From Flavobacterium sp. (GTDB lineage: Bacteria > Bacteroidota > Bacteroidia > Flavobacteriales > Flavobacteriaceae), in contig JAUXNR010000787.1 in assembly GCA_030682755.1 (NCBI GenBank), forward strand, positions 1-27,667: 27,667 nt of DNA, read 5' to 3'. This document shows, piece after piece, positions 1-11,300 of the stretch (positions are counted from its first letter, which is position 1; every line of letters starts with the position of its first letter). A program made the position numbers and the translations under genes. A model generated the notes under the pieces. It saw only the letters and a list, made by a program, of their open reading frames with translations, was not told where the DNA came from and ran no database searches.

Positions 1-2
1 AC

Positions 3-2432
3 CGACCAGTTTACGGTTTTTACAGTAAAGAAAGTCTAAACTACTTGATCTACCAACGCCATTACCGAGTAGCTGAATTAGAAAAGCACAATCCAGACTT
101 GAGTATTGCAGACCGCCCATATCAGATTGAAGCGATTAAAACGGTTGCAGCTCACTTTCAAAAACAGCGTAGAAAAGCGCTTATCATTCAAGCCACGGGC
201 ACAGGTAAAACACGTGTTGCCATTGCGTTGGCTGAGTTGCTATTACGTACTGGATGGGCAAAACGTGTTCTCTTTTTATGCGATAGAAAAGAACTCCGCA
301 TTCAAGCTGATGATGCCTTTAACATCAATCTACCTAGTGAACCTCGCTGTGTGATTGGTGAAACAAACAAGATCGATCAAAATGCGCGCATTTACATCGC
401 CACCTACCAAGGTATGATGAACCGCTTTGCGCAACTTGATGTTGGTTTCTTTGACCTCATTATTGCCGATGAAAGCCACCGCAGCATCTACAACAAGTAC
501 GGCGATTTATTCGCATACTTCGACTCACTACAACTTGGCCTGACTGCCACACCTGTTAAATTTATCAGCCGCAACACATTTAATATATTTGATTGTGAAA
601 CGACAGATCCAACATTTGAGTTTGGTTTAGATGCAGCCATCAATAATGAGCCACCATACCTCGTACCTTATCGCGTAAAAGATCTCACTACGGAATTTTT
701 ACGAGATGGCATTCATTACAATGATCTTAGTGCGGACCAAAAACTCCAACTAGAAGAAGACTTAGGTTTAGAAGAAGCTCAAAACACAACCATAGAAGGC
801 CACAATATTGGTCGTACGATTTTTAGTGAAGATACAGACCGCATTATTTTAGAAAACCTAGTTAACAACGGCATTAAAGATGAAACAGGTTCTTTAATAG
901 GTAAAACCATCATCTTTGCACAAAGACAAAAACACGCAGAGCATTTAGAGAAACTATTTTGTAAACTTTATCCTCAATACGGTACAAAAGTTTGCAAGGT
1001 AATTCACAACGGCATTCCACATGTTGATAGCCTAATCAAAGAATTTAAAAAGCCAGATAACAACTTTAGAATTGCCATCTCAGTTGACATGTTAGACACC
1101 GGCATTGACGTCCCCGAAGTGGTCAACCTCGTGTTTGCAAAACAATTAACATCTTGGGTGAAGTTCTGGCTGATGATAGGCCGTGGCACTCGTTTACGAG
1201 CTAATCTTTTTGGCGCGGGCAAGCATAAAAAAGAGTTTCTTATTTTTGACCACTACGGCAACTTTGATTTTTTTGAACAAGAATACCAAGAACCTGAAGA
1301 TGTCGGTGGCAAATCACTGCTACAAACAACTTTTGAAGTTAGAGTTGCGCTTGCACAAAGTGCAATCAAAAATAACCATGCAGCAGCGTTTGATTTAGCC
1401 ATTAGCCTTATTAAAGCTGATATCAATGACTTACCTGAAGACAGCATCGCGGTAAAACGTGAGCTTAGAAATGTGCATTTACTACAACAAACTGAGTTGC
1501 TAACTAAGTTTGATGCCAAAACACAGCACCTACTAGCCAATACCATTGCCCCACTCATGGCTGCGCGTGTACTGCATGATAAACATGCCACCACTTTAGA
1601 CAAGCTAATTGCGCAAGTCGAAATTTGTCTCGTTGAAAAAGCCAGCTGCTTTGAAGATGGTCGCGATCTGCTTCTTAACCAATTAAATAAACTCGCTATT
1701 AATATTCAAGCAGTACGACAAAAAGACAGTGTCATTGCACAAGTGAGAAGCGCCGCCTTCTGGCAAAATGCCAGCATACAAACGCTAGAATTTGCCCGCA
1801 CTGAATTGCGCGGCATTATGAAATACCGTCTAGGTGGTATTGAGTACGAAACAACCCCATCTACACAAACAAAAGATTCAAAAGTACAACAACAAGAGAG
1901 ACCCTACAATGTACTTGGAGCAGACGAAGCGCTAATGTATCGCCGCAGAATTAAAGAAATTCTGGAAAACATGGTGCAGGCCAATCCAACATTGCAAAAA
2001 ATTAAACAAGGCGAAGCCATTAACGAACATGAGCTTAACAGCCTCACATCAACAATCCTTACCACCCATCCCGGTGTCAGTTTAGATGTGCTAAACGAGT
2101 TCTACGGTCGCACAGCGACACAGCTCGACATTACCGTGCGTGAGCTCATCGGCCTGGATCCTAATGCTGTAGAAGAGCACTTTAAAAACTTCTTGCACCA
2201 ACACCCGAGCTTAACCGCGCAACAGGTCAAGTTTATGAATCTGCTTAAAAACTATATTGCGCAACATGGCACTATCAACATCGAAACGCTTTACGATGCG
2301 CCATTCAACAGCATTTCACATGAAGGTATAGACGGTGTATTTAAACCACAAGATGTAGACGACCTCATCGCCGTACTTGGACCTTTTATTAAACCTAATA
2401 CAGATGGCAACGCAAGTTTAAGTAATCACTAA
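3..2432 (+). CDS. hsdR: Type I restriction enzyme R subunit, EcoEI/type IB-like (5' end outside window)
   Basis: This is the ATP-dependent translocase and nuclease subunit of a type I restriction-modification complex, which pulls in and cuts unmodified DNA. The reading frame is open to the left edge (it reads [18 protein letters not shown] before the first internal TTG at 45), so the gene starts upstream and the N-terminal nuclease domain is missing here. Helicase motifs are visible: Walker A QATGTGKT about 50 residues after position 45, the DESH box about 90 residues later, [12 protein letters not shown], and motif [10 protein letters not shown]. The C-terminal part, with [15 protein letters not shown], matches the EcoEI-type HsdR C-terminal domain, which points to type IB. 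It ends 11 bp before hsdM. The subunit type is very secure; the specificity cannot be read. Confidence 0.95.
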   Translation, partial: RPVYGFYSKESLNYLIYQRHYRVAELEKHNPDLSIADRPYQIEAIKTVAAHFQKQRRKALIIQATGTGKTRVAIALAELLLRTGWAKRVLFLCDRKELRIQADDAFNINLPSEPRCVIGETNKIDQNARIYIATYQGMMNRFAQLDVGFFDLIIADESHRSIYNKYGDLFAYFDSLQLGLTATPVKFISRNTFNIFDCETTDPTFEFGLDAAINNEPPYLVPYRVKDLTTEFLRDGIHYNDLSADQKLQLEEDLGLEEAQNTTIEGHNIGRTIFSEDTDRIILENLVNNGIKDETGSLIGKTIIFAQRQKHAEHLEKLFCKLYPQYGTKVCKVIHNGIPHVDSLIKEFKKPDNNFRIAISVDMLDTGIDVPEVVNLVFAKQLTSWVKFWLMIGRGTRLRANLFGAGKHKKEFLIFDHYGNFDFFEQEYQEPEDVGGKSLLQTTFEVRVALAQSAIKNNHAAAFDLAISLIKADINDLPEDSIAVKRELRNVHLLQQTELLTKFDAKTQHLLANTIAPLMAARVLHDKHATTLDKLIAQVEICLVEKASCFEDGRDLLLNQLNKLAINIQAVRQKDSVIAQVRSAAFWQNASIQTLEFARTELRGIMKYRLGGIEYETTPSTQTKDSKVQQQERPYNVLGADEALMYRRRIKEILENMVQANPTLQKIKQGEAINEHELNSLTSTILTTHPGVSLDVLNEFYGRTATQLDITVRELIGLDPNAVEEHFKNFLHQHPSLTAQQVKFMNLLKNYIAQHGTINIETLYDAPFNSISHEGIDGVFKPQDVDDLIAVLGPFIKPNTDGNASLSNH

Positions 2433-2443
2433 AGAGAAAATTA

Positions 2444-4021
2444 ATGTTAACAGGACCAATTAGAAACAACATCGACAAACTTTGGGAGAAGTTTTGGACA
2501 GGGGGTATTACTAACCCACTTACTGTTATTGAGCAAATCAGCTACCTCATGTTTGCTCGCATGCTGGACATGCAAGAAGAAATCGCCGAGCGAAAAGCCG
2601 CACGTACAGGCAAAGTCTATAGCCAGCTCTTCCCCAATACACCAGAAGGCCAATTGTTACGCTGGAAAAACTTTAAAAATCTCAGCGGAAAAGAGTTGCA
2701 TAAGCACCTGAAGCAAAATGTTTACCCTTACTTTGCTCAACTTGGAAAAGTTGATGATGGCACAACCGAATCACTAGGCCACATTGGCGAATATATGCAA
2801 GATGCCGATCTTGAAATCAAGAACGAATCTGTGTTGGTTTCAGCCATAGAGATGGTCGATGCGCTGCCCCTTACTCAAAGTGATGTAAAAGGCGATATTT
2901 ACGAACACCTGCTGAGCAAACTCACCACAGCTGGCATTAACGGACAGTTCCGCACGCCGCGCCACATTATCGATGCGATGATTGAATTAATCGCCCCACA
3001 ACCTACTGAAACAGTTTGTGATCCAGCCTGTGGCACAGCTGGCTTTTTAGCCCGCACTATGGAATACCTCAATCGTAAGCACTCTAGCGAGGCAGGCATA
3101 TTAATCGATGAAGAAGGCAATAAAAACTACACAGGCGATTTATTAGAACCGTACCGTGATCATATAAATACAAACATGTTCTGGGGGTTTGATTTTGATA
3201 CCACCATGCTACGTGTTTCCAGTATGAACATGGCACTGCATGGCGTGGCAAATGCCAATATTATGTATCAAGACTCCTTAAGCAAATCTATTAAAGAGCA
3301 CTTTCCAAAACAAGAAAAAGACTTTTTTGATGTTATTTTGGCAAACCCACCATTTAAAGGCAGTTTGGATGAAACCAACACCAACCCAGATGTCTTGGGT
3401 ATGGTTAAAACAAAAAAAACTGAACTATTATTTGTAGCGCATATTCTGCGTGCACTTAAACTGGGTGGCCGTGCCGCCGTGATTGTGCCAGATGGCGTAC
3501 TGTTTGGCTCATCGCAAGCTCATCAGCAACTTAGACAAACCCTTGTTGAGCACAATCAGCTAGAAGGCGTCATCAGCCTTCCAAGTGGTGTATTTAGGCC
3601 CTATGCAGGCGTTAGCACCGCCATCCTTATATTTACCAAAGGTGGCAGTACTAATAATGTGTGGTTTTATGATCTGCAAGCTGATGGCTATTCACTCGAT
3701 GACAAACGTGCCGAGCTTAAAGGTGAGGGAAGCAACGACCTACCAGATGCCATTGCAAAATGGAAAGAATACAGAGCATTAGTCGAAAGCAACGCCAGTG
3801 CAGAAGCTATTAAACAAGTATTTGGTGACAAAACCCAGAAAGCTTTTGTGGTCAACGCAAAAACTATTATTGAAAATAAATTTGATCTCTCTATTAACCG
3901 TTATAAAGAAGTAGTACACCAACAAGAAAGCTATGAAGACCCAAAAATTATTCTGCAAAAACTCAAGTCACTTGAGGTCGAAATCTTGGCTGATTTGAAT
4001 GAGTTGGAAGGAATGCTGTGA
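2444..4021 (+). CDS. hsdM: Type I restriction-modification system methyltransferase subunit
   Basis: This is the N6-adenine methyltransferase subunit, which modifies host DNA using S-adenosylmethionine as part of the M2S core. The N-terminal HsdM_N helical domain ([14 protein letters not shown]) is followed by the catalytic domain. SAM-binding motif [10 protein letters not shown] lies near residue 193 and catalytic motif IV NPPF near residue 300. The segment [10 protein letters not shown] is typical of the family. At 525 residues it is full length and intact. Its TGA stop overlaps the GTG start of hsdS (GTGA, 4018-4021), a standard sign of translational coupling. Confidence 0.96.
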   Translation: MLTGPIRNNIDKLWEKFWTGGITNPLTVIEQISYLMFARMLDMQEEIAERKAARTGKVYSQLFPNTPEGQLLRWKNFKNLSGKELHKHLKQNVYPYFAQLGKVDDGTTESLGHIGEYMQDADLEIKNESVLVSAIEMVDALPLTQSDVKGDIYEHLLSKLTTAGINGQFRTPRHIIDAMIELIAPQPTETVCDPACGTAGFLARTMEYLNRKHSSEAGILIDEEGNKNYTGDLLEPYRDHINTNMFWGFDFDTTMLRVSSMNMALHGVANANIMYQDSLSKSIKEHFPKQEKDFFDVILANPPFKGSLDETNTNPDVLGMVKTKKTELLFVAHILRALKLGGRAAVIVPDGVLFGSSQAHQQLRQTLVEHNQLEGVISLPSGVFRPYAGVSTAILIFTKGGSTNNVWFYDLQADGYSLDDKRAELKGEGSNDLPDAIAKWKEYRALVESNASAEAIKQVFGDKTQKAFVVNAKTIIENKFDLSINRYKEVVHQQESYEDPKIILQKLKSLEVEILADLNELEGML

Positions 4022-5072
4022 ATTTAAACTTTCCAAGTCATTGGCAAGTATTGCCTTTTGAGACTGCCATAGCTGATGTGACTGCTGGTAATCCAAAATT
4101 ACAAAGAAGTGAGTACTCCGAAGTTGGACAAATTCCTATCATAGATCAGGGTCAAGAGTTTATTGGTGGTTATACGGACGATAGGAATTTCCAAGCCAAG
4201 ATAAATCTACCTACAATAATTTTTGGGGACCATACAAGAATATTTAAGTTTGTTGATGTGCCTTTTTGCTTAGGTGCTGATGGTACGAAATTCTTGAACC
4301 CAAAGTTAATTTAGACAAAAAATTTCTCTATCATTATTTAAACTCATTACAAATCACTTCAGCAGGATATAGTCGGCACTATAAGTTTCTTAAAGAAAAT
4401 CTTGTACCCGTCCCTCCATTAGAAGAACAAAAACGGATTGCCACCATTCTCGACAAAGCAGACGCCATTCGCCGTAAACGCCAACAAGCCATCAAACACG
4501 CCGACGAATTCCTACGTGCCGTGTTTTTGGATATGTTTGGTGACCCAGGGACGAATCCTAAAGGCTGGGAAGTTAAAACATGGGGTGATGTTCTGAAAAT
4601 AGTAAATGGTAGAAATCAGTCGCAGGTTATTTCGGAAGATGGTGAGTATCCAATTATCGGGTCAGGTGGCGAGATGGGACGTGCTAATAACTTTCTTTGC
4701 CCAGAAAACACAGTCGTCATCGGACGAAAAGGTAATATAAACAAACCATTACTAATTAAAGAAAAATTTTGGAATGTAGATACCGCTTTTGGATTAGTGC
4801 CAAAGTCGAATTCACTGACTTTCAACTATTTATATTGGTTCTGCATCTTTTTCAATTTCGAGAAGCTTAATAAAACTGTAACCATCCCAAGCCTTACAAA
4901 GACAGACTTACTTGAGATTAGAATCCCTATCCCAGATAAAAAAATACAAGACAAATTTGATCAGATTGTCCAAAAAATCACCGGAATTAAGTACCAACAA
5001 ACATCAGGGTTAAGCTTGACAAACGCATCTTTTAACGCCTTATCTAACAAACTGTTTCAAAATGAAAATTAA
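4018..5072 (+). pseudogene. hsdS: Type I specificity subunit HsdS, broken by a one-base frameshift
   Basis: HsdS chooses the target sequence through two target-recognition domains (TRDs) joined by conserved helices. The first 98 codons (4018-4314, GTG start) give TRD1, then stop at a TAG just after FLNPKLI. The rest continues in another frame: reading from about 4305 as VNLDKKFLYHYL restores TRD1's end, the central conserved segment PPLEEQKRIATILDKADAI, and TRD2 to 5072. One missing base, most simply one A in the run at 4302-4304, accounts for the break. A GTG at 4521 could start a 183-residue TRD2 fragment, but it would lack the central helix. Restored, the protein would be about 351 residues. 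Either the system is inactivated, or this is a sequencing error; the rest is well conserved, so the loss looks recent. Confidence 0.88.
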
Positions 5073-6531
5073 GTCAATCTCACTAGGTGGTTTTAAAGGT
5101 ATCCGTGAAAAAGCAACGTTACCGATTGCTCCTATCACTTTATTTTTTGGGGCAAATAGTACTGGTAAAAGTACTGTATTGCAGGGCTTTCTATACCTTT
5201 ATGAGATTTTAATCAATAGAAACTGTGACCCTGAGTACTCAAGTCTTGTTGGTGAGAAAATTTACCTCGGTGGATTTAATAATTTAGTTCACGGGAAAGA
5301 TAATAAAAATCATATTACGATAGGTGCGACTTTAGATCTATCCGAGGACATAGGTACTTTAGAAGGTTATTTATCAGAAGCTGAGGAGTGGTTGGTAGAA
5401 AATTACATTAAAGAACTACCTACTATTGAGCCAAAAACATATAGTTTTGAATTTGAAATTACTTGGGATAGTTTTGAGAAAAAGCCTTTCATCAGAAAAT
5501 TCACATCAACACTAGACAAAGAATTCACTTGTGTCATTGAGAAAAAAGCTGGCTCACGAGGTGCGTTTATTAGTGAATTCAGAACATCTAATCAGGCTCA
5601 GTTATTACATCAAGGTATTGAAGAGCTAAACATACTAATGACTGAAGACTGGCAAGCAGTGCCATTAAGCGGTTTAGATCATGCTTTGCCAAATATTAAT
5701 AACCGTCTTAACTTAAGTTCTGCTCCGTGGAAATGGTCTGATATCTTTCAAGACCACCCACTTTCAATGACTACTTATTGTGAATCTCTTATATCTCAAT
5801 CTTGCCTAGCCCCTCTCAAGTTAATAAGCACTAGATTAACCGAGCTGCTTTACATAGGGCCTTTAAGAATAATACCTGACAGAAATTTTATTGCAAACAT
5901 TGAAACCTCAAATGATCGCTGGTATGACGGTGCGGCCGCATGGGAGTTGTTTTCTAAAGCAGATTCAAGGCTAAAAGAAGATATAAACAGATGGTATGCC
6001 GCAGAGTATGGTTTAAATACACCATATGAGTTTATAGCTATAAATGAGGGAGATGCCACGCTTAAAAAGCACAGTGTGCTTGTTAAAAATAAACGCTCAG
6101 ATATTTATCACTATTTGAATGAATTAGGCGTTGGTGTATCTCAGGTTTTCCCTTTCATAACTGCATCATTGATTGAACAACCTTGCATAATTTCGTGTGA
6201 GCAACCTGAATTACATATTCACCCACGCTGGCAATTAGTTTTAGCAGATTTAATGCTTGAACAAATTAACAGTAATAATGAAAAAAATTTTTTAATCGAA
6301 ACGCATAGTGAACACTTAATGTTGCGATTGCTAAAAAGACGAAGACAGACTGTTGAAAGTAATCTGGATGACTCAAGATTTAACTGCAAAAAATCAGACA
6401 TCCAAATAATCTTTTGTGAGCAAGAAAACGGCCGCACAAAACTCATTCCCATAACCACAACTGATGAAGGTGAGTTTGATGCAACTTGGCCAAATGGCTT
6501 CTTTACTGAGCGTAGAGGGGAGCTTTTCTGA
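5062..6531 (+). CDS. ABC/OLD-like AAA ATPase with DUF3696-type C-terminus
   Basis: This is a cytoplasmic P-loop ATPase of the AAA_15/AAA_21 type, a class that often supplies the sensor or motor of two-gene phage defence systems. Walker A GANSTGKST is at residues 30-38, a signature-like LGVGVSQV near 355-362, Walker B IISCEQPELHIHP near 376-388 with E380 and E383, and the H-loop ETHSEHL at 413-419. The ending DEGEFDATWPNGFF is typical of DUF3696. The start lies inside the last codons of hsdS (11-bp overlap, no clear Shine-Dalgarno), so translation is probably coupled to hsdS. The stop overlaps the next ATG as TGATG. Its target is unknown; by analogy with PARIS, Septu and OLD/Gabija it probably controls the downstream protein. 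Confidence 0.85.
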   Translation: MKIKSISLGGFKGIREKATLPIAPITLFFGANSTGKSTVLQGFLYLYEILINRNCDPEYSSLVGEKIYLGGFNNLVHGKDNKNHITIGATLDLSEDIGTLEGYLSEAEEWLVENYIKELPTIEPKTYSFEFEITWDSFEKKPFIRKFTSTLDKEFTCVIEKKAGSRGAFISEFRTSNQAQLLHQGIEELNILMTEDWQAVPLSGLDHALPNINNRLNLSSAPWKWSDIFQDHPLSMTTYCESLISQSCLAPLKLISTRLTELLYIGPLRIIPDRNFIANIETSNDRWYDGAAAWELFSKADSRLKEDINRWYAAEYGLNTPYEFIAINEGDATLKKHSVLVKNKRSDIYHYLNELGVGVSQVFPFITASLIEQPCIISCEQPELHIHPRWQLVLADLMLEQINSNNEKNFLIETHSEHLMLRLLKRRRQTVESNLDDSRFNCKKSDIQIIFCEQENGRTKLIPITTTDEGEFDATWPNGFFTERRGELF

Positions 6532-7421
6532 TGCTATATAAAGAATTCGCAATTGAACCGAATCAGATTAGTAATTTGAATGATTTGAGACTCATCGAGG
6601 CAAGATTTGGCTATGAAAAAGGTAGCCTCATATCAACTTTTCCTGCTTCCTGGTTTGATGAAGTTTTAGTTAGGCTTCAAGCTAGTAATAGTGCTAGTCA
6701 GATAGATAAATTAACAGACTTGCTGAGACAAATTCAGGTTAAAGCGCTCCATAAATATGGTCGAGATTATCTGATGGACCCTTGGCTAAATGCGGCTAAT
6801 GCAAGTCATGCTACTCAGCCTTTTCATCGAATATTAGAGTCATCTAAACCAGCCCCACCAATTCATTTAGAGAACTTATATGAGCTCAAAGACGAGGATT
6901 TTGACTTAATCACGCATTGTAAAAGAACAGCAGAAGAAATGAGTAAAGTTGCGGCTGAACTATTAAAAGATGCTGAAAAAATCACGCTGGTAGATCCTTT
7001 TGCAACGCCAGATAAAATTGAATATGAAAAAACCCTTTTAAAAATGGCAAATATAACTACAAAACCACATGTTGAGTTCATCATTTTTAGTGAAGAAGAA
7101 AAACAACAAAGTAATTTCGAGTTACGAAAAAACAAACTCTCATCAATACAAGAAAAATTTTCTAAGAATATAAAATTAACTTGGTGCTTCTTGGATGACG
7201 GAAGAACTGGATATATACATAAACGTGTTTTATTCACATCTAAAGGCGGAATAAATTTTGATCGCGGTTTTAGTGAGCCCCGCGATATTGACCAAAAGAA
7301 TTCACCAAACGATTTAACTATATTAACTCGATCTCAATTAGAAAAGTTTAGTAGCGATTTTAATTACGCTCAAATTACTGAACCATTAAAAATTTGCCAC
7401 TTATGGCAATCAGATGACTAA
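6531..7421 (+). CDS. Putative effector with a phospholipase-D-like (MIT_C-like) C-terminal domain
   Basis: I cannot name this 296-residue protein. Residues about 1-115 are without a recognised domain. After an acidic helix (about 120-150) comes a compact alpha/beta stretch: strand ITLVDPF (151-157), strand VEFIIFSEEE (181-190), then LTWCFLDDGRTGYIHKRVLF (216-235) and GGINFDRGF (239-247). The H230-K-R, GG and DRG spacing resembles the PLD-like domain at the C-terminus of MIT-domain proteins, where HDR and GRG motifs occupy these places. This is pattern recognition, not a search result. It has no signal peptide or membrane segment. A strong GGGGAG site lies 8 bp before the start, and the ATG overlaps the stop of the ATPase gene by one base, so the two proteins very probably act together. 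Confidence 0.6.
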   Translation: MLYKEFAIEPNQISNLNDLRLIEARFGYEKGSLISTFPASWFDEVLVRLQASNSASQIDKLTDLLRQIQVKALHKYGRDYLMDPWLNAANASHATQPFHRILESSKPAPPIHLENLYELKDEDFDLITHCKRTAEEMSKVAAELLKDAEKITLVDPFATPDKIEYEKTLLKMANITTKPHVEFIIFSEEEKQQSNFELRKNKLSSIQEKFSKNIKLTWCFLDDGRTGYIHKRVLFTSKGGINFDRGFSEPRDIDQKNSPNDLTILTRSQLEKFSSDFNYAQITEPLKICHLWQSDD

Positions 7422-7473
7422 ATCAAGTTTAAGAGTCAAAGTGAAAACCAGTAACTCCTAACTATGATTTCAT

Positions 7474-7479
7474 GAGAAG
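7474..7479 (+). promoter_or_regulatory. Shine-Dalgarno that decides the start of the UDG-like gene
   Basis: GAGAAG lies 10 bp before the ATG at 7490. An in-frame ATG exists at 7472, but it would have no ribosome site and would overlap this one, so 7490 is the better start. Confidence 0.5.
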
Positions 7480-7489
7480 AAAAATAACA

Positions 7490-8269
7490 ATGAATAAAAA
7501 ATTCCAAAATTACGCCGAAACAATACAAACTCTTAATTTATCACTGATCTCAGATACCGCTTCATTACCCAAGTCGCTACTTATAGATGCTGTTGGGGAC
7601 TTGAGTATTTATTACGTACCTTTTGATTACATCAACCAAGATGCAAAAATTGTTATCGTTGGTATTACCCCAGGGTTTACACAATTAAAAAACGCTTTAA
7701 TTGCAGCGCAAAGCAATATCGGACTAGGAAAAACTGTAGAAGAAACACTAATAGATATAAAAAAGAAAGCGTCATTTTCTGGCGCTATGCGAAAAAATTT
7801 AGTGGATATGCTTGATTTTGTTGGGATAGAAAAATGGTTAGGCATCAGTAGTTGCGCAGACCTATTTAGCACCCAGTCGCATCTATTACACTCAACATCA
7901 GCATTGAAATATCCAGTGTTTATCAAAGGTGAAAACTATAACGGCACGCCTAATATGACTAAGCACCCTCTTTTAAAAAGCTATTTGCTCGCGAATTTTG
8001 GCAAAGAAGCTGAGATGCTAAAAAATGCTATATTTGTACCCCTTGGTCCCAAGCCTGCTGAAGCAATGCAATTACTAGTAAAAAATGGTGTTGTAGATGA
8101 AAGCCGAATTTTATTTGGTATGCCTCATCCATCACCAGCGAGTATGGAGCGAATCAATTATTTTCTTGAGAAAAAAGAGAAATCTAAGCTTTCCATTAAA
8201 ACCAATCCAGATTTGATTGATAACGCAAAGCAGGCAATCATCGATAAATTAAAGAGCTTAAACGCTTAG
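7490..8269 (+). CDS. Uracil-DNA-glycosylase superfamily protein with unusual motif A
   Basis: This 259-residue protein has the two hallmark motifs of the UDG fold. Strand-plus-loop IVIVGITPG (about residues 54-62) sits where other families have GQDPYH, GINPG or GEAPG. PHPSPAS near residue 212 keeps the histidine of the HPSPLS motif. The position of the catalytic Asp or Asn is a threonine here, so ordinary uracil excision cannot be assumed. A long insertion lies between the motifs. UDG-fold enzymes are known in anti-phage defence: Brig1 removes glucosylated bases from phage T4 DNA. A base-excision role against modified phage DNA is therefore reasonable but inferred. It stands alone, 68 bp after the PLD-like gene and 55 bp before the Druantia genes. 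Confidence 0.65.
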   Translation: MNKKFQNYAETIQTLNLSLISDTASLPKSLLIDAVGDLSIYYVPFDYINQDAKIVIVGITPGFTQLKNALIAAQSNIGLGKTVEETLIDIKKKASFSGAMRKNLVDMLDFVGIEKWLGISSCADLFSTQSHLLHSTSALKYPVFIKGENYNGTPNMTKHPLLKSYLLANFGKEAEMLKNAIFVPLGPKPAEAMQLLVKNGVVDESRILFGMPHPSPASMERINYFLEKKEKSKLSIKTNPDLIDNAKQAIIDKLKSLNA

Positions 8270-8324
8270 GTAAATAGATACTGGTAATTTAGTTTTTCAA
8301 CATTCAAAAAAAAGAAAAAAGAAA

Positions 8325-11300
8325 ATGAATTTATCGCAGTGGAAAAAGAACTTTCTTGAAAAGAATTCACGTAGTGAGCTAAGCGGTGCACCGATGTATG
8401 CCTACAAAGTCACTTCTGATGAGTTTTTGGATTTAAAAGCATGTCTTATTGAGAATGTTTCAATATACACAGCTCATTACGATATCAACTATATCTTTAA
8501 AATATCATCAGACTTTCCACAGTTATTTGTACTTTATGCCGCCATTTGGTGGCAGCGTGAGTATGATGGTTCTGGTATGGCTTGGGAGCCAATTTTTAAC
8601 TCAGTAGGCATAAAGTCCAGCGAGTTAAACAGCAACATACGATCAGAGGCCATTGAAAAAGGCTTTCAATTGTGGAACTTAAATCTCAATAATGATATTG
8701 GCAATTTAAAGTTTATAGGCAACATCGCAAGTCAAGGTGGCTTGCCATTAAAGCTAATCGCTACAGGCCACGGCAATTTAAACCGCTTACTTAATCGTGT
8801 ATTAAAAGATGTTGTAAACCTTGCATTTCCTGACTACCAGAGCGTTAATGGCATTATTGAAAGCCATAAAAATGAATTGCCAAGGTCTTATCGTCAAAAA
8901 GAGATTTTTAGTTTACTTGCAGAAATTATCATTACCTTTTTAAGGTTAAAGACAGATGCAAAATTAGACTCTGCAAGCAATGCAATTGAAAAATTAAATC
9001 AATATGAGGCTCAGTGGCGAGAAAGATTTCCGTTGCCGATGGATGATGAAAATGCCAAAGGAGTACTTGAAAGATTTATTCAAGATGGTATTAAGATTAA
9101 GGCTGAAAAAGCAAAGTTTAGCTTAATACTTGAGCGTTACATCGACGTTGTCGACAATAAGGTGAAAGTCATATCCCAGCTCAATTTACCTAAACAAAAT
9201 ATCGATGAAGATTCGATTAAAAAGTGTTTTGGTCTAGATGACGACTTCTTAACCCGTGTCGTCACGTTGGTAATTAGCAACCATCAAAGATCACATGAAA
9301 TTACAATTAGAAGGTTGGCCGGACAGGGAAATTATAAGTTTGATTTTGAAACCATCCCCAGATTTAGAGATGCTCACAATGAGCATTTTGCAACATTAAA
9401 AAATGCTAACAATGATATTAAAACTTTAGAATTATTGGGTGGTTTTGAATTGAGCCAAGATGCACCTTGGATATTTGATGCATCAGATGAGATTGATCAG
9501 TATAAGTTTTTAAAAGTTGGCGCTGGTAAATTTAAAGCTACAAAATTATTTGTTGTTGTACCTTCAAACTTTTCAATTAATGAGCCTATTGAACACAAGT
9601 ATGATGTCGAAGGATTGTCTGACAAAGCATGTTATTTGGTTGATAAAGAAGTCACCTTTACTAGCCATGGCGACCATTACAACATCAGACCAAAGTGCGA
9701 AAATATCCTTGATGAAGAGTTTGCATTATTAGGCGAACGTATCTGGGATGTTTTTCAAAGCCCTACTGTGGCTTATAGAGGCACACCTCAATCTGTTAAA
9801 TTTATCAATCAAAGCCCAACTCTTCGAAATCAAGTATTAGTCAACGCTGTTTGCAGAAACCTAAACAACCAAAATTTAAACAATCAGCTTTCAACTTATG
9901 GACCGATGGATGTGGCTGTAAAGGAAAGCACCAATATTGTATGGGCTTCGAAAATTGTTGTTTTGCCCAAAAAAGCAAACATCAAAATTAGTCCTAGCCA
10001 AGAAACAAGCGGCGGAAATATTCGTTTAGAAAATTATCAGATTAGCAATCTAAAATGCATCTCTGAAAATGTGCAGATTAATGTAAGTCAAAATGGTGGC
10101 AGCTGTAGTATTGATTGTAATTATGTCGGCACCAACACTCCAGATGAGTATGTTGAGTTTGAGCTTTTCTGGCAATCCAATCCAAAATCAGCAATCATCA
10201 AGGTGCCGTTCCCTTCTTTAGGGGTACTCGCTTTTGATGCTACAGGCAAAAGAATTAGCCATAAGGGATCACTAAGCCTTCAGCAACTTTATGGCATAAG
10301 AATTGTTACGTTTTTACAACAATCAAATTACGTTGAAATTGAACTCGCATTGAAGGATACAGGTTATGTTCAAGTTGACCCCATAACCCGAAGAGTAAAA
10401 CGAAATCAAGCAAACACAAGGCTTGAAATTTCATTGATCGACTTCAGAGACGAAATAATCAACTTGTTATATTCAGTAGATCAGCTTGATTCTAAAGTTG
10501 AGTTTAGAGTAAAAGTACCAGGAGCAAAGGATTTTGTATTAGTCGTTAAAAAATACGATGTCGAGTTGGCATATGAGAAAAACTCCCATACATTTATGAT
10601 TAATCCGGCACAACTGCGGAATTATGATAATTTGCAAATTTCTAAGTGTGAAGTAAAAGCTACAAGAATTGATGATATTAAAGCCGATGTGATTGATCTT
10701 GAGCAGAAAGATTCAGAGGGCGTTTTTAACGGCGTTTGGCAATTCCCTTTTCAAAACTATACGTCAGGTTGCTGGATGATTCATCCATCACAATCATCAT
10801 CGATTCAATTTAGACCAATGATGCTGCCATTGGAACAAGAAGTTGCTGAAATCTCGTATGGCGAAGATCTACATCTAAAAGATGTACTTATAATTGCGGA
10901 TAATGCAGAGCGAGCACTGAGTATCAATGCTGTCATACATAATATGTGTGAAGACTTGAACCATAAAGACTGGGGGCATGTTGAATATTTAGCGATCAAT
11001 TTAGGCCACTTAAACCTCACTAGCTTAGATTTATGGCGCCTATTTTCTAAAAAACCTAAGGCCATGGCTTCTATGGCTTTGAGAGACAGTAAATTACCAG
11101 AACAATTTATCCAAAGATTTGCATCTGAACTGCCATTTCTTTGGGAGTTTGTAAGTTTAGAGAATTGGTTAGATGCAGCATTTTACTTAAAAAAGCAGGT
11201 GTATCAGAAATATGCTGATGAGGCATTTGCGCAACAGTATTTTGAATATCTGTTGATCAATAAGCTGAATACTCTTCTCGTGAACCACCCGTCCCTTAAT

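Noticed and set aside
1004..1603. Minus-strand frames opposite hsdR and similar frames opposite other large genes
   Set aside because: They have low-complexity, Ser/Cys/Leu-rich translations with no domain and lie wholly inside well-supported genes.
4300..4306. hsdS frameshift as a phase-variable switch
   Set aside because: The run has only three A residues and no longer repeat lies nearby, too short for slipped-strand switching.
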